Both the position numbers and the translations under genes were made by a program. Below the pieces are notes generated by a model. The model was not told the DNA's origin. It saw only the letters and a program-made list of their open reading frames with translations, and ran no database searches. Below are positions 46,301 to 59,218 of a stretch of DNA of 64,000 bases, in pieces (positions within the stretch are counted from its first letter, which is position 1; each line of letters opens with the position of its first letter). The stretch comes from Smittia aterrima (lineage: Eukaryota; Arthropoda; Insecta; Diptera; Chironomidae), in the NCBI GenBank assembly GCA_033063855.1, contig CP093830.1, positions 2,356,854 to 2,420,853 of the forward strand, in the 5' to 3' direction.

Positions 46301-46400
46301 NNNNNNNNNNNNNNNNNNNNNNNNNNNNNNNNNNNNNNNNNNNNNNNNNNNNNNNNNNNNNNNNNNNNNNNNNNNNNNNNNNNNNNNNNNNNNNNNNNNN
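46301..46400. other. Assembly gap (100 N)
   Basis: Exactly 100 N, the usual placeholder for a scaffold gap of unknown size. It interrupts the 5' part of the phospholipase B-like gene: an open coding frame starts directly at 46401. Confidence 0.99.
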
Positions 46401-48400
46401 GTTCGATTTTTATTCCATGGATTCCGGAATTTCATCTTCAACACAATCGGCCGGACAGATCAAAAGAAACGGGGGAACTTCTTACAACAGAAATTTCCCG
46501 ACTCTGCTGCATTTCCGTGTGACGTAAGCTTAGGCAGAAGTAAAATCCGGCCTCACAGCATTCACAAATTGCGACCTGGAGGTAATCTATTTCGACCAGA
46601 CAGTTTTCCAAACTTGTTGCAATCTCGTTTACAAGATGCAAGTCCATCTATGACGCGTTTGTGTTCGTGCAACGACTTAACCAGTCGATTACCCATTTTT
46701 TATCTCGCTTCAATTCAAAGCATATTACATATCACGCGACGGCTTGTTTACAGTCAATTGCCGAGTACTTAAGTGATAACGTTTCAATTTTTCTTGAAGT
46801 AGATTTTGCTCTTGAAAAAAGTGAAGGAATCCTCGAGAAGAAGAGAATCTTGATAATTTGATCTTGAAAAATAATTATTTTAAAGATCACTCATGTCATT
46901 ACCACAATTTTTTTTATGTCACTTGTAGACATTTCGGTTATAGGCGCGTTAGGTGACTCGTTGACATGCTCGACGGGGGCAATGGCTTCTAATCTTATGG
47001 AGCTGACGATTGAGAATCGTGGCGTCGCATGGTCAATCGGAGGTGAATGTTTTTAATTAACTAAACTGGACCATTACCTTTTCAACCTTGATCATCTAAT
47101 TTAAGGCCAATGGGACTGGAAAAATGCAACAACCTTGGCGAATATCTTGAAAGTTTACAATCCATCGGTAAAGAGAAAAAAAACGAAGTGAATTAATTTA
47201 TGAGTATGACGAGTCTAATTATCTATCTCATTTAAAAGCTGGTTGGATATTCGCTCGGTGATTCGTTTCCCTTCCACAAAGCGTCGCAATTTAATTTGGC
47301 AGAAATTGGTGCAGTATCTAGTGATATGCCATTCATGGTAATTGAGACGTAGATAATCGCTTTGGCGTCTTTTGTTTCACTTACTAACGTCTCTCATCCT
47401 TTTCAGGCGAAGAAATTAGTTCAGAGGATTAAACAAGACAAAAGAGTCAACTTTAAGTTTGATTGGAAGATGGTGACAATCTCAATCGGCGGAAACGACA
47501 TTTGTTCGTTTATTTGTCTCATGGATGATCCTGAGTCGTTGCCAGAGAAGCATCGTTTAGCTCTTACAAAGACTTTGAGATATTTGAAAAAAAATTTGCC
47601 AAGGTTCGTTGAAAGTGTCAAACCTAAAGATATTTGCATACAAATTGTGTTGTTTTTAACAGAACGTTTGTGAATATCGTGTCAGTTCCACATGTGGAGA
47701 CGGTCGTGCTTATCAAAGCTAAGCCACGTAGTTGCCGATTCATTCATCGCGGTGAGCATAAAACTCTAATTTTATTAACAATGAACATCAACTTGAGAAA
47801 CAATTTACTTTTTTTTTCTACCAGGGGAGTGCAGTTGCTGGGTTGGAACTGTGTCAAATGTGACAAAATATTCGAGAGAAAGGTAACTCGATGGCTTTAA
47901 TTTATTACCCTTTGGCTTCTCTCGGACGCAACTTCTAACTCTTCTCATTGTTTATTTGAAGGTGGCAGAGAATCCAACAAGAATTTATTCGTGTGGAAGA
48001 AGAAGTGGCGAAGCTACAGGAATTCCGAGGCCTCGACGAGTTCGCCGTCATTTACCAGCCCTGGTCGTCGAATGTTTCCGTAACTATTCTGCTGATAATT
48101 TTCTTTTTTGCAAGCTCCATAAATTGCATCACTTTATGATCATTTGAAGTCAATATGTTAGCTCATTCTCTCTCCTCGTTTCAATTTCAGCTCAACGTTG
48201 ACGGAAAGAGAGATCTGACCCTTCTGTCTGTCGATTGCTTTCACCTCTCACAAAAAGGCAACGCTTGGGCAGGGACAGCTTTATGGAACAATTTATTAGA
48301 GCCACCTGATCAGAAATCACTTAATTGGATAAATCCACTGAAGAAGTTTAATTGTCCGACAAAGCAAAACCCGTTTCTTCTCACCTACGATAATAGTTAG
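46401..48400 (+). CDS. Phospholipase B1-like GDSL (SGNH) lipase, 5' end lost in the gap
   Basis: Secreted or membrane-associated esterase of the phospholipase B1 family, which cleaves acyl chains from phospholipids. Exons visible: <46401-46581, 46929-47042, 47106-47167, 47239-47337, 47407-47603, 47663-47751, 47825-47882, 47962-48079, 48191-48400; phases agree, giving 375 residues. The catalytic Ser block is GALGDSLTCSTGA, the oxyanion block is ISIGGNDICSF, and the Asp/His block is LSVDCFHLSQKGNAWAGTAL. The first exon carries FPCDVSLGRSKIRPHSIHKL, typical just ahead of the lipase domain. All SGNH residues are present, so the enzyme looks active. A signal peptide and up to a few dozen residues are missing into the gap. 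One donor (47604, GTTCGT) is off-consensus. Insect relatives are often gut or venom/saliva enzymes; tissue here is unknown. Confidence 0.9.
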
Positions 48401-51400
48401 TTGTTGCTCGTGTAATCAGTTGCTATTTAAATTAATAATTCTATTAAGTTATTAACGAAAGGCTGCCCAATCCTCAAGCTCTTAAAATATTCTTTCACAT
48501 AATTTACAAGCAAAAAAAAATCAAACAAATAGTTCAACTCCGTCGGTCAACATTCCAAATGTTCAGCTTTTTCCAGACAAGAAATATCAAAGGAAATCTC
48601 AGAGTGAAAGAGCTTGACTCGAAAGTATTTGGCGAGAAGGCAAATATCTGGAAATGATTTTTATGAAAAATTAAATTTGATTGAATAATTCATAATTAAA
48701 TCTCTCAGAAGATCAGAAATGAAATATTTATGAGATGCCTGTTTGATGATTTCTCACACAACATTTCACAAGACCTTTTCACGTGAATTCTGTGTAATTA
48801 TTATAAATAATTCATCTGTGCCTAATTCTTATCCTCTTGTTGTGTTCCATCATCAGATTTAATCTAAATTTTCATCAAAAGCAAAAGCGGGACGCAATTG
48901 CCATGATAATTCAAGGAGTGATTTCTTTGAGTCAAATTCTGTTTGATTCTAATGGATTTGCGAGACTTGAGAGGTGTAAATTTGATTTTCTTCGTAATCA
49001 TCGTCATGAATCGTCAGGCGAGTTGCGCTACTGAAGAATGAAATGTGATTTATTTAAAACTTAAGTGAATTAACTTGCATGTTGACGTAAATGTGTGTAA
49101 CCTTAATGAAGCCGCTTCATTGGAGCGTAAACATCTGAAAGCAATAAAATCATTCTCATAACTTTAACATGTTGTTATTTCTTCTTGACACGACATGAGA
49201 GTTAGAAGAATTTTCGATGAAAGAGCGTGACGCACTTTGAAAGTTTTGAAACATAAATTTTCAGAATTTTGAACTTTTTTTTTCATAAATAATTGCGTCA
49301 AACTTGTTCTATATCTGGTCTGTTTGAAGTGAAACGAATGAGCATTTCCGTTTCATACATTAAAGGAAGCAGAAGCGCTTGATTTGGTAATGTAAAAGAC
49401 AAAAGTTATTTGTCCTGTTTGGGGGGAGAATCAATGAACTTTGTCACCAATCAAGGTCAGCAGTGAATCATTTAGTACATTCAAGATAAACCAAAACAAT
49501 TATGTTGACATGAATGATGTGACGCGTGTCGCGGACGTTCCGCCCAAAGTTCCTTCTGCTTTTTGGAAATGTTTCACATTTTGCAAGACTGTAGAAAAAA
49601 AAATGTTGTGTTATAACATAAATATATGAATTTTTAATGTCGAATGTCTTTATGATGAAATTTCCCTCTCACAAATAAAAGCACATTTGGGTGAAAAAAC
49701 GAAGTTGAAATGAAAAAATTTTTGAAATGAAAGAGCATGGAAATATGTAAAAACGTATAAATTTTTAATAAACGGAGAGAAAATATTTATTTTACATTTG
49801 CGACTGTCCTGTCCTTGGCTTCTGATGCTTTCTTAGCTTTCAAAAATTTATGTTTCCTATGAGTCGACGAGAGAAATAGAAAGACGAATGGGAGCTATCA
49901 GTTACACTCAACAAACTATCAATTGACAAACTTACGACAGGCTTGAGACAGCGGGAAATCATTTTCAATGTCATGATGAGGAGGAGTAAAAGTTTGAGAG
50001 AATATGCCTCGTGGATAAAAATTTCAATTAGGAAGTCTTCAAACTTGGCTTCAGCGAGAAATGAAAATTCATCTCAGAAGATGACAAGAGCAGTCTTTAA
50101 AACTCAAATCGCTGCTGTTTGTCTTTGACTTGAGGAGAAATTTAAGTTTTGTTTATTTGGTTGGAAACAATTCTTCACTCATTTTTCTAAATTAGGTTTT
50201 GTTCTGCACACAGCCCTCTCAAACCTTTTCTTTCCCGTGGCTACAAAACGGAGGAAAAAAAATATGAAAAAATGTCATTAATTTCTCTCCGCAAATCGCA
50301 GGTTTTCTGTTGCTGAAAAATTCATTTAGATGATTTTTTTGCGGAGAAATTATGTTGATGTTTTTGTTTTGAGAACACTCGCGGGCACGAATCGTGAATT
50401 GAGATAGATTCGTGAAGAATGAAATTGTAAAAATTTTCCGCTTTTCCGGACGAGTAGGATTTTAAGGGTTAGGCAACAGAGAGAGAGAGAGAAGTATATA
50501 AAGATGAGCTGGCGGATCTGTGTTTTCATTTAATTTGAGAAATTTTCAGAACTTTCAATGTTGAGTGATTTTAACATTAACTTAATATGTTTCTGATTTT
50601 CATTGTTAAAGGAACAGACAGTTCCGCATGTTAATTTAGGCTTTTGCTAGTCACCTGATTAAGACATTTTCCTGATATGCCTCATTATAGCTCCAGGGAA
50701 AGAGAGAGAGCGAGATAGATAGACGAAAAAATTCTTTTTAAATCAGGCACGATGTTCATTCATGATTGAATCAAAATTCAACCTCTTCACTCAGGAAAAG
50801 GATTATCGCATGCACTCAACTGTGTGCTTTTAAATTTTCCTTCCGTTCGTCTTTGGCGCAACAATGGTCCCCGATAACAAAATGATTTTGTCGTACAAAT
50901 TAGAGTTTGTGCAAGCGAGGGAGCTAAGGAGAAGACGACGCTTCTATTGTGTCTAACTTTTCAATAAATCTACTTGCCAAACTAGGCTTTCTCTAATGTT
51001 TCTAATCGGATTAACCAACCCTGCATAATTTCTTTTTCCTTGGCGAGAGGTTTTCTTTTGAAGGATTTCACTAAGACGACTTTTGTGTTCTGTTTGACCT
51101 AAGCTCGACTCTCTATTCATGCTTTCAATCTGAATTAAAGTTGTTCATGATGTTATTAGACTCCGACGATTATGCATTGCAATCAAATTAAAGAACTTAA
51201 TTACGCAACAGTTTTCGGTTATTTGAGTTTATTCGAAAACATAAACTTCACAAGTTGATCTTCTTTCCCACTTCCCCAACATCCGCATCATTATTTTGCG
51301 CAATGTATGTTCACATGATACTTAATTGCATGTTATTTAAATAAATTGCTTTATTTTATTTTCCATTTGAGCGTATATAAAAAAAAGTTAATCCTTTCTC

Positions 51401-54400
51401 GCTCGAACGAACGAAAAGCAATTGTTGCTGATTCTGAAAATCGAGTTTTATCTTCGCTAATTAAAAGCTACAAGCAGAAAGTTTAATTGCTTCGCGCTCC
51501 TATTTCGATTTCAATAAATCGAACTTTCAATGCGTACAACAAAATTCAATCCCTCAAGTGGTAACTTTCCCATGAATCTTTGATTAATATGCTTAGATTT
51601 TATGTTTTCCTTAGCGATTTAATCAATTGAACTGGAAGTTCATCAACTTTCCTTGTTGTTTTTGCTTCGCATTATAGATCAAGCAGCGAATGCTTATCGC
51701 ACTTTTCAAACTCGACTAGAAATTGAGTTCTTAGAACGGAGCCAGTTTGAAAAGACGAAAGTCCAAAAGAAAATTTTAACACAAAATTCCTAAAATATGG
51801 CTTCAGAGGGTTAACGAACTTTTGTGCATTTTGGCACAAGAGGGGAGGGGGGCTCTAGAAAATTCCTTTTTTTTCTCTCAGCAACGTGATCACCTTCGAA
51901 CAGGACTTGATCTCCATCTAGTTGAACTTTGATATCGTCGTCAGTCTCCATTATGTGATTGTTCAAAGCTATTCCGTTGTAAAGTCTTTAGGTGGTATCG
52001 TTTAAAAGTTAGTTATCTAAAGGAATCTCGAAACACTCATTTGTTGTGCTCTGTCAATGTTCGTGGCAGAACAAATAATTTGAAAAGTTACGCAATCCAC
52101 GATCCGATCCAGAATGTTTTGTTATTTGAGGCAGAAAACAAACCGAAACGCGACGCATAAAGAAAATATAACGACTCAATTGACATTACAATGGTTGAAA
52201 CGAACAACGCAGAGGAAAACAAAATGTACCAGTTCCGGAAATTCTCATTATTAATTAACCAAACAGAGTTTTTCTTTTCTCTTTCTCTCTCTTACTTTTT
52301 TTCCCAGTGAAGGAAACAAAAGGCAAAGGTTTAGATAACAAGCAAGGGAAATTGAAAATTCTGTAGCAGGAGAGGGAGACAGAGAGCAACAACAATGAAA
52401 TCAACAAGAAGAGTAAATCCAGGTGAAATGTTGAATCCCATTACACAACCGGATGCCAGCATACAGATGACTTAGTTTGTTGATGATGCTTTCATTGCCT
52501 GAGCTTTTGACGAATTAGGTTTATTAATATTTAATTAAACAAAGCGGAAGACTTTATGCTATTTCTGCTGTAAATTATAAATTCCAGCTCCATCGTCTTC
52601 CGCTGTTCAATGCGATTTAGGAGATTTTAGCTTTAGTGGCATTTTAAATGGATTGGAGTAGAGTAAACCTCAATCTCCAACTCGAGGAAATTTATACTCG
52701 AGTTGCATCAATTGATGTTCAACTCCACAGAATTCTTTTCTTCTGTTGAAGCTCTCAAGTTCCTCATGCCTGCCTCTCGCTCCTCTCCAGAGCCAAACGA
52801 CCATTAAATTTGCATTTATCTCAATTTCAACACTAAGTGGATGTAATAAATCAAAAAAGGAAGGAAAAATATATTTAAACAATCTACATCAAGCTCTCTT
52901 GCTCTCTCACTTTCTTTTTTTTTCGCATGTTAAATCAAAGTTGAAGATTTTTTGTTCCTTTTCTCTTTTGAGTTTTCATATCGCTCGCTATCGTACTGCG
53001 TGAACTCAACAGCCGGCTCTACTAACAAAGAGAACAAATAGATAAATTTTTATTAGGAGGAAAATTACAATTTGGAGGTGGGGGCGGACAGAATTAGAAT
53101 GGAAACGTTTGGGCGGATAATTTTATTATTTTAACGCAATAAATCATCGAAAATTTGTCTGATAGCGCGGGCAGTGGTTGATGGTCAAAAGTGACTGGAG
53201 CCTTGTTATCGCTCGTGAACCTTCTTTCTAAATTACTTCTGCATGACCTGCTCAGCAATTTTCTAATAAATTCATCAAGCTCGTCGAGCGTAGCGTGAAC
53301 GAATGGAGGCTAGTTCATGTCAATAGAAACAAATAGAAATCACCTGGTCGCCCCTCTGTGACACGCACATTACGCAGTCGTTTTAATGTGCGAGAGAATT
53401 CTTATATTTTTCAATTTTCTCGCGTCTGAAGTCTCGAATGGGAAAAGTCACATTAATCTAAATTACAGCCGACGGTTTATGCTTTGAGGATTCGAAAGGC
53501 TAAGATTTCCAGCCATTCGGCAAGGTAACTGGCGACATAAATGTTTTTATATTAAGCGACGTCGAGGGAGCAAAAATTCATAAAAAATCGAACGTTAAAC
53601 GAATATTTTCCCCGACATTTCACGCCAAAAATGAAGCCGGAGAGAATCATCGAATTTCGACGTGTTCTACAAAACGCTTTTCATGTCAATTTGAATTTGT
53701 CCATTCGAATGTAAAGACGAATCGCTTTATATCTCGTATTACATATTGTTTCATGTGTGCTATAAAGAGCGACGAGAGCGAGAGGAGGAAAAAAAAAATG
53801 GTAACGAAAAGCAAACTTCTCGACATTTGGAATGATAAAAGAAATAAAATATTGATAACATTTCAAAGTGAAAACGAACGAGCGTGAGGATAGAAGGAAA
53901 TAAATGTTTCTCTCGATGCTAAGAAGCTTAAAAAAAAGGTTTTTTTTGATGTTATTTCTATGCTGTCTTTGTGTAAAATAAAGGCAAACAAAAGTGCTTC
54001 ACTTCGTGTATTGATGTGTGATTGGAAAATATTATGGGATTAAATTTGAATAAATAACAAAAAAATATTTGCTATTCTTCAAGCTTTACCTCCCTCGAGC
54101 TCCACTTTACATCGTTTGTTTAAGATTTGTAAGACAATGCGTATTTAAGTGAAATTCGTCAGGTTATTTTAGGATTCGGTTTGTCTTTGATTTCAAGACA
54201 AAAAAAGGACTCACGATGGATGCTCTTCTCGAGTCAAAAAAGGGTCGAGTTTAAAAATTTCGAAAAATAATAATTGTCGAACGTTGTTCAAAAGGAAAAC
54301 AATACTTCATTGTCATGATAAGTCCCACATCCATTGATTCATCCAATAACCATTCAATTTGCGGGATAATTGTTTTGAAACATGATAATATTTTGCGAGC

Positions 54401-57400
54401 TCGATTTACGGCATTTGCCGGATCATTGGAATAATTAACAAAGCCACTGAATGATAAAATAAACAGCAAAAAGGTTTCTCGCTCTCCCTCTCTCGTCAAT
54501 TATTATCGGCAACTAAAAAGCTATTTTCGGATCGTTCGGCTTTCATTATCAACAAGGAGACAACAGAAGCCCGAGAGAAGGTTGTAGGTGCTCTCGAAGA
54601 GGGAAAAGTTAATTTGAATGAAATATTTATCAGATGGCCTCGTCGAGTCAACACAAAGTTAAGAGACAAGTAAACTTTTCACCAACTTGAGCCCATTAGT
54701 CTGATGAAATAATTTGCTGAGATGAAGATAGGCAAGCATTGAATTTCGCAATTGCTCAAAGCGAACTATTGTTTGAAGATTGTAAACTTTCCGTGTCCAT
54801 AGATCAAATAGAAGAGTCGCTTTTACCATTTCCATTGAAAGCTTCGAATCATTTGTACGGGCAATTTGATTGAATTAGTCCTGAAGCGAGATAATCATGT
54901 TCAAGTGTTATCGCCAATTTACAGATTAACGAGACCAACTTGATGTTGCAGTCGTTTTCTTTCAGTACAGAGTACAAAGTCATTACAGAAAATTAGATTG
55001 CGATAATTCTCCTACGATGCTGATTGTTCCTTAAAGGCTTTTGTGCGGGAATGCGATCTACGATGACGACTGAGAATGAATGATGGCATTTTCCAAATGA
55101 GTTTTCCAACAAGCAACTTGAGAGAAGCTCCTGCTTAAAGACTTTCTTCTCTCTTCCTGATTTTCTTCTAATTAATTAGCCTTTCTCTAACTGCTCAAGA
55201 GGCAATCAAACTTTTCCAATTAATTAACGCAAATACAATTTCAGTGAAATGGAAAAAAATTAAAAACGAAAGAAACTTTTTCCACCGAAAGCTGTTGAAT
55301 TATGATTTACCGGCGTAGGTAAATATAAACAATTTCAATTTATAAATGACACCGAATTAATTTGCACTACATTTGACTCGCATTTCCATTAATTTTCCCA
55401 GGAACAACTTTCAGAATTTATAATTCACTCTCCATAATTTTCACTTTGAAATGTACACACTCTACCAATGTTCACGCCGTCAGAGGGGAGAGATTTTTTG
55501 CTCATAAATTAAAATCCTTCGCGTCTTTTAAAGCTTTCGAAACGTGAGTCTCTCGTCTTCACAGAAGTGAAAGCATTTCGTTTGATGGATGAGATAAAAA
55601 TCCGTCAGACCGTAAATGTTGTCGGTGACGGGAGTGAAATCAGGAATAGCTCGTGAAAATTTCTACTTAATTACAGCTTCTCGTTTAAATGTATGTCAAC
55701 ATCATAATTTTTTATCTATTCGTGCTCGAGAGAATGTTCTTGTCATCCTTCTTTCAGAACCTCAAAACTAGATTTAACTTCCTGAGATGACTTTCACACT
55801 CAAATTATTTTTATGATTTTCTTCTCTTCAAAATTTGGTTTCCTTTTAACTCTTAGAGACACACTTTTTGCTTTTGCCGCTTGAAGTCTCATGCAGTGAT
55901 ATGAAAAAAAAGCCTTAAAAGTCTCTCGTAACCCTTTCCTGCTACGACTGAAATTAATATAAATTCAAAAGGGAAGAGACGAAAGGGAGAATCTTCACGT
56001 GTGTGATGTAATCTGAAAAGTTTGTGCTTTGAAGAACAAGCATGAACATAAGTACACGGTAATATCCCGAAAGGAGCCATAAAGTAATGAGCGAGAAGCA
56101 AGAGCATGTGTTTTAAAATCTTTTTTATCACCCATTACGTGCGATGATTTACATTCGTAGCATAATTCTTTATTTTAATTACAAATATGCGAGTCTCGTT
56201 TGATCGTAAAAAAAATATACAAATGTCACTCGCTTGCACAACTTAAAGGTAAAGTAATAACTGCACTAACTTTAAGGCGCAAAAGAATGTCAGTTTAGCA
56301 AAGTGGATTCGACTAATTTTATTCCTGTAATGTGCGTCGCAATGTCTCTGCCACAAGAAAATTCCTTTCGCTTTAACGATGACAAAACTTTTCTTGAGTG
56401 TAACTTAAATGTTTGGTTAAGATATTTTGCAAAGTTTTTACACCTGAGACGACTTTTGAAATGTTATACTTGCAATTTTACTGGAAAACTTTCTATGCAC
56501 ATTCAGTCTCAATGCTTAAAATGCTTTGGCGAGATGAACGACACTCGCTAAGAGATTGAGAAACTTTCAATTAGTTTCGAGTTGACTCTTGAAATCTATC
56601 GATTTTTAATCAACTTCCATGGATAAAGTTTTGTAAGAGTTGGGGTTTGGGGCTTTGGCATAATATTTTTTCGACTGAAAATTTGAATCTTTTTGGACTT
56701 GAGAGGAAAAGTTTTTGTTTGTTGCTTAAGTAAGCGAGCGGTGATTGTTTGTTTGAGAAAGCAGGACTTTTAAGCAGCATCCACAGTTGACACGTCAGAG
56801 AAATTTCAAACCTGAAATAATAGCAAAAACGATAAGGAAAATATCTTTTCTCCTTCTAACTCTCTCTCACTCATCCTTTTTTTTAAAAAAAGTTTTTCTT
56901 TCTGTTTGTGTAAACAAACGAAAAGTTTTGTTTTAAGGATCAACTTTGCTTAGTTTGGTTTTGATCCTTTTACAAATTTCTGTTTCATCAATGTTTTCCT
57001 CGGACGAAATTCAATTAAGATCTTTCTCCCCTTTTTTTTCGTTGCTTTTCACCTCAACATTTTTGATAATTTTTTTTCTGCTTCCTGCTTTTTGGATGTT
57101 GCTGAGTTAAGAAACAATTGGATTGAGCGCTCGCAAAGTTTGTTAGAAATCTCTTTCGCAATTTTTTATTCTTCTACACGATGTAAAATGTAAATGGATT
57201 TTCTCTCAGTTAATAAATATTTAAAATTTAATCATGACTTTTTTCGCTGCTACGTTTCCTGCGGGCTTACGGTTGCATTTTGTTCTGTAGTAATGTGTAG
57301 AACTTCAGCGGAATGTATGAACGGTTTGAACGTGAAAATAAATGTTTTCTCATAAAACTCGCAAATGCGGCGAGGGAGTGAAGGAAGCGAAGGAAAAAAA

Positions 57401-59210
57401 GCCAATTATTTTATTTAATTGAAAATCCCGAAATTGAAAATGACCCACTGCTAATATTCCACCACAATGCATAATTATATCGAGAGTGAGTGAGAGAGAT
57501 TCGTTAAACGGCTCGCGGGCTTCATAAAAACAACATAAAACATAGATTATGTTAACAGATTTTAAGAACATAAAATCATGTTTCGCATTTTATGTTCGCT
57601 GCTTTTTTTGCGCTCGTAATGATGTCGGAGGGTCTTTCTCTCGTTAATTCTCGACGAGGCTTATCTCATCCGAGAAATGAAACGAGCAGCAGACAACATT
57701 CTCCAGGTGTATCGAGAAGATTTAGATAATGCGAAAATAAATCACAATCGAAGATTTGTTTTTAATTCACTTCTGCAATTTATTATTTCTTCTTCGAAGA
57801 AGATTTGAAAATGATTTACAATTAAAATGATTTAAAATGTAATAAAAGGAATTTCGACGGTTTCCCTTTAAATTTATATCAAGTTGTAAATATATCGCAA
57901 GAGATGGCATTATATGTTGCGTCATTTTCACTCTTTTTCCATTCGTTATCAGTTTACGAGCTTTAAATTGTTTTGTTCCTATTATCTGATTATTCCCAAT
58001 CAATGATATCATATCAACGCCAATAGATTCCGCGCAATTGGATTCTTATCAGCTGAGTGTGATCGACCGACAAAGTCAACGCGCAATCATAAAAAAATAT
58101 TCTTCTTCGAATATTCTTCTTTACATTGTTGGATGGCTGGATGTAAGACACATACGTTGTAGATATTCTCTTACCTGTGCATTGTGCAATGTTTTTATAA
58201 CCAACACTGATAAAGGATATTCAACAGCATATCAAAGCCCTTCACTTGTGTTCGTGCGTTCAAGCCTCTTTGAAATATTTCTCGGACAAAGCTTGGAAGT
58301 TGCATGAACTCTATTGCGGGCGGATGAATGATATCTAGATCAGGGCAAGGTAGAACGTCGCGAGAGTTCGAAAGCTACGGGAAGCAACAATTTTTCTTCG
58401 TCTGTATTTCCACACGAAATATTCAAATACAATTTCATTTGAAGTCTGAGTCTGCGTAGAGTCGCTTTTGGTGGATGACAAGAAAACATTTTTGACTGAA
58501 AATTCTTTGGATAGCGAGGAATTCTTACAAAGTCCCCCACGAAAAGTAAAAGAGAAACCGAGAGTTGAGCACTTTTTTGTTGTGTGTACACATTTTCGGT
58601 TGTTGTGCTTCGCAAAAAGGTTCGCGCATTGACGAGCCAGTGAAATAAAAATTCTCAAACTTTCTGACTCAGTTCCAGTTCTGAGTGGTGAATAAACAAT
58701 AATCGCAATTTTCGTACGTGGCATTGTGGATAATTAGCGTAAAACCGTGGCATTGGCGAGTCATAGAACCCTGAAAATCATTGGAGAACTGCGCCATATT
58801 GCTTTTCGAACCACTTGTTAGAACATAATTAAAAAAAAGTCGTATCGAAAGCAACAAGCGATTGGAAAGAACGTGAAAGGAAAATCAAAGAATCAAGCGA
58901 GAGCGAGCTCAAGTTTGTTGCTCGTGTCATTCGATCTAGTGCTATTGAGAGATTTTCTAATAGTTGTGCCGTGTAAGAATAATTTCATGAATAATTGATA
59001 AGGTGGAAAGCAGTAAAAAGCTTTCAAGAGTCGAGAGAGAAGAAATTTTTCGTATGAAAACATATTGATTTTATTCAGTGCAGAAGAGTGTGACTGTGGA
59101 GAAGCTCTAAAGTGTTGTCGTCACTCTTCCCCCTGGCTCATCGATAAATATAATTGCAAACGCAGAAGGAGTGAGAGAAGAGTCAGAAAATCCGTCGAGG
59201 AAAACTAATC
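48401..59210. other. Long gene-free stretch
   Basis: About 10.8 kb of A/T-rich DNA with scattered short open frames, none resembling known protein families. I looked for tRNA, rRNA and some well-known insect microRNA sequences and saw none. It contains a GA microsatellite with a TATA motif near 50.5 kb. It may be regulatory sequence, or an intron of a minus-strand gene starting near 60 kb. Confidence 0.5.
50479..50503 (+). promoter_or_regulatory. GA repeat followed by TATA box, weak promoter candidate
   Basis: A (GA)n run at 50479-50492 leads into TATATAAAG at 50495-50503; a TCATTT sequence about 30 bases further could serve as initiator. GA repeats are known binding sites for GAGA factor in insect promoters. 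No open reading frame follows, so this is only a candidate. Confidence 0.25.
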
Positions 59211-59218
59211 ATGTTTGG
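59211..59218 (+). CDS. Possible first coding exon (M-F-G...) of a gene running out of the window
   Basis: ATGTTTGG is followed at once by a perfect donor, GTAAGT (59219-59224). About 300 bases of purine-rich, UTR-like sequence precede it, with TTCAGTG near 59076 as a possible initiator. Many insect genes have such a tiny first coding exon ahead of a long intron, and no continuation is visible to 64000. The product cannot be guessed from three residues. Confidence 0.3.
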
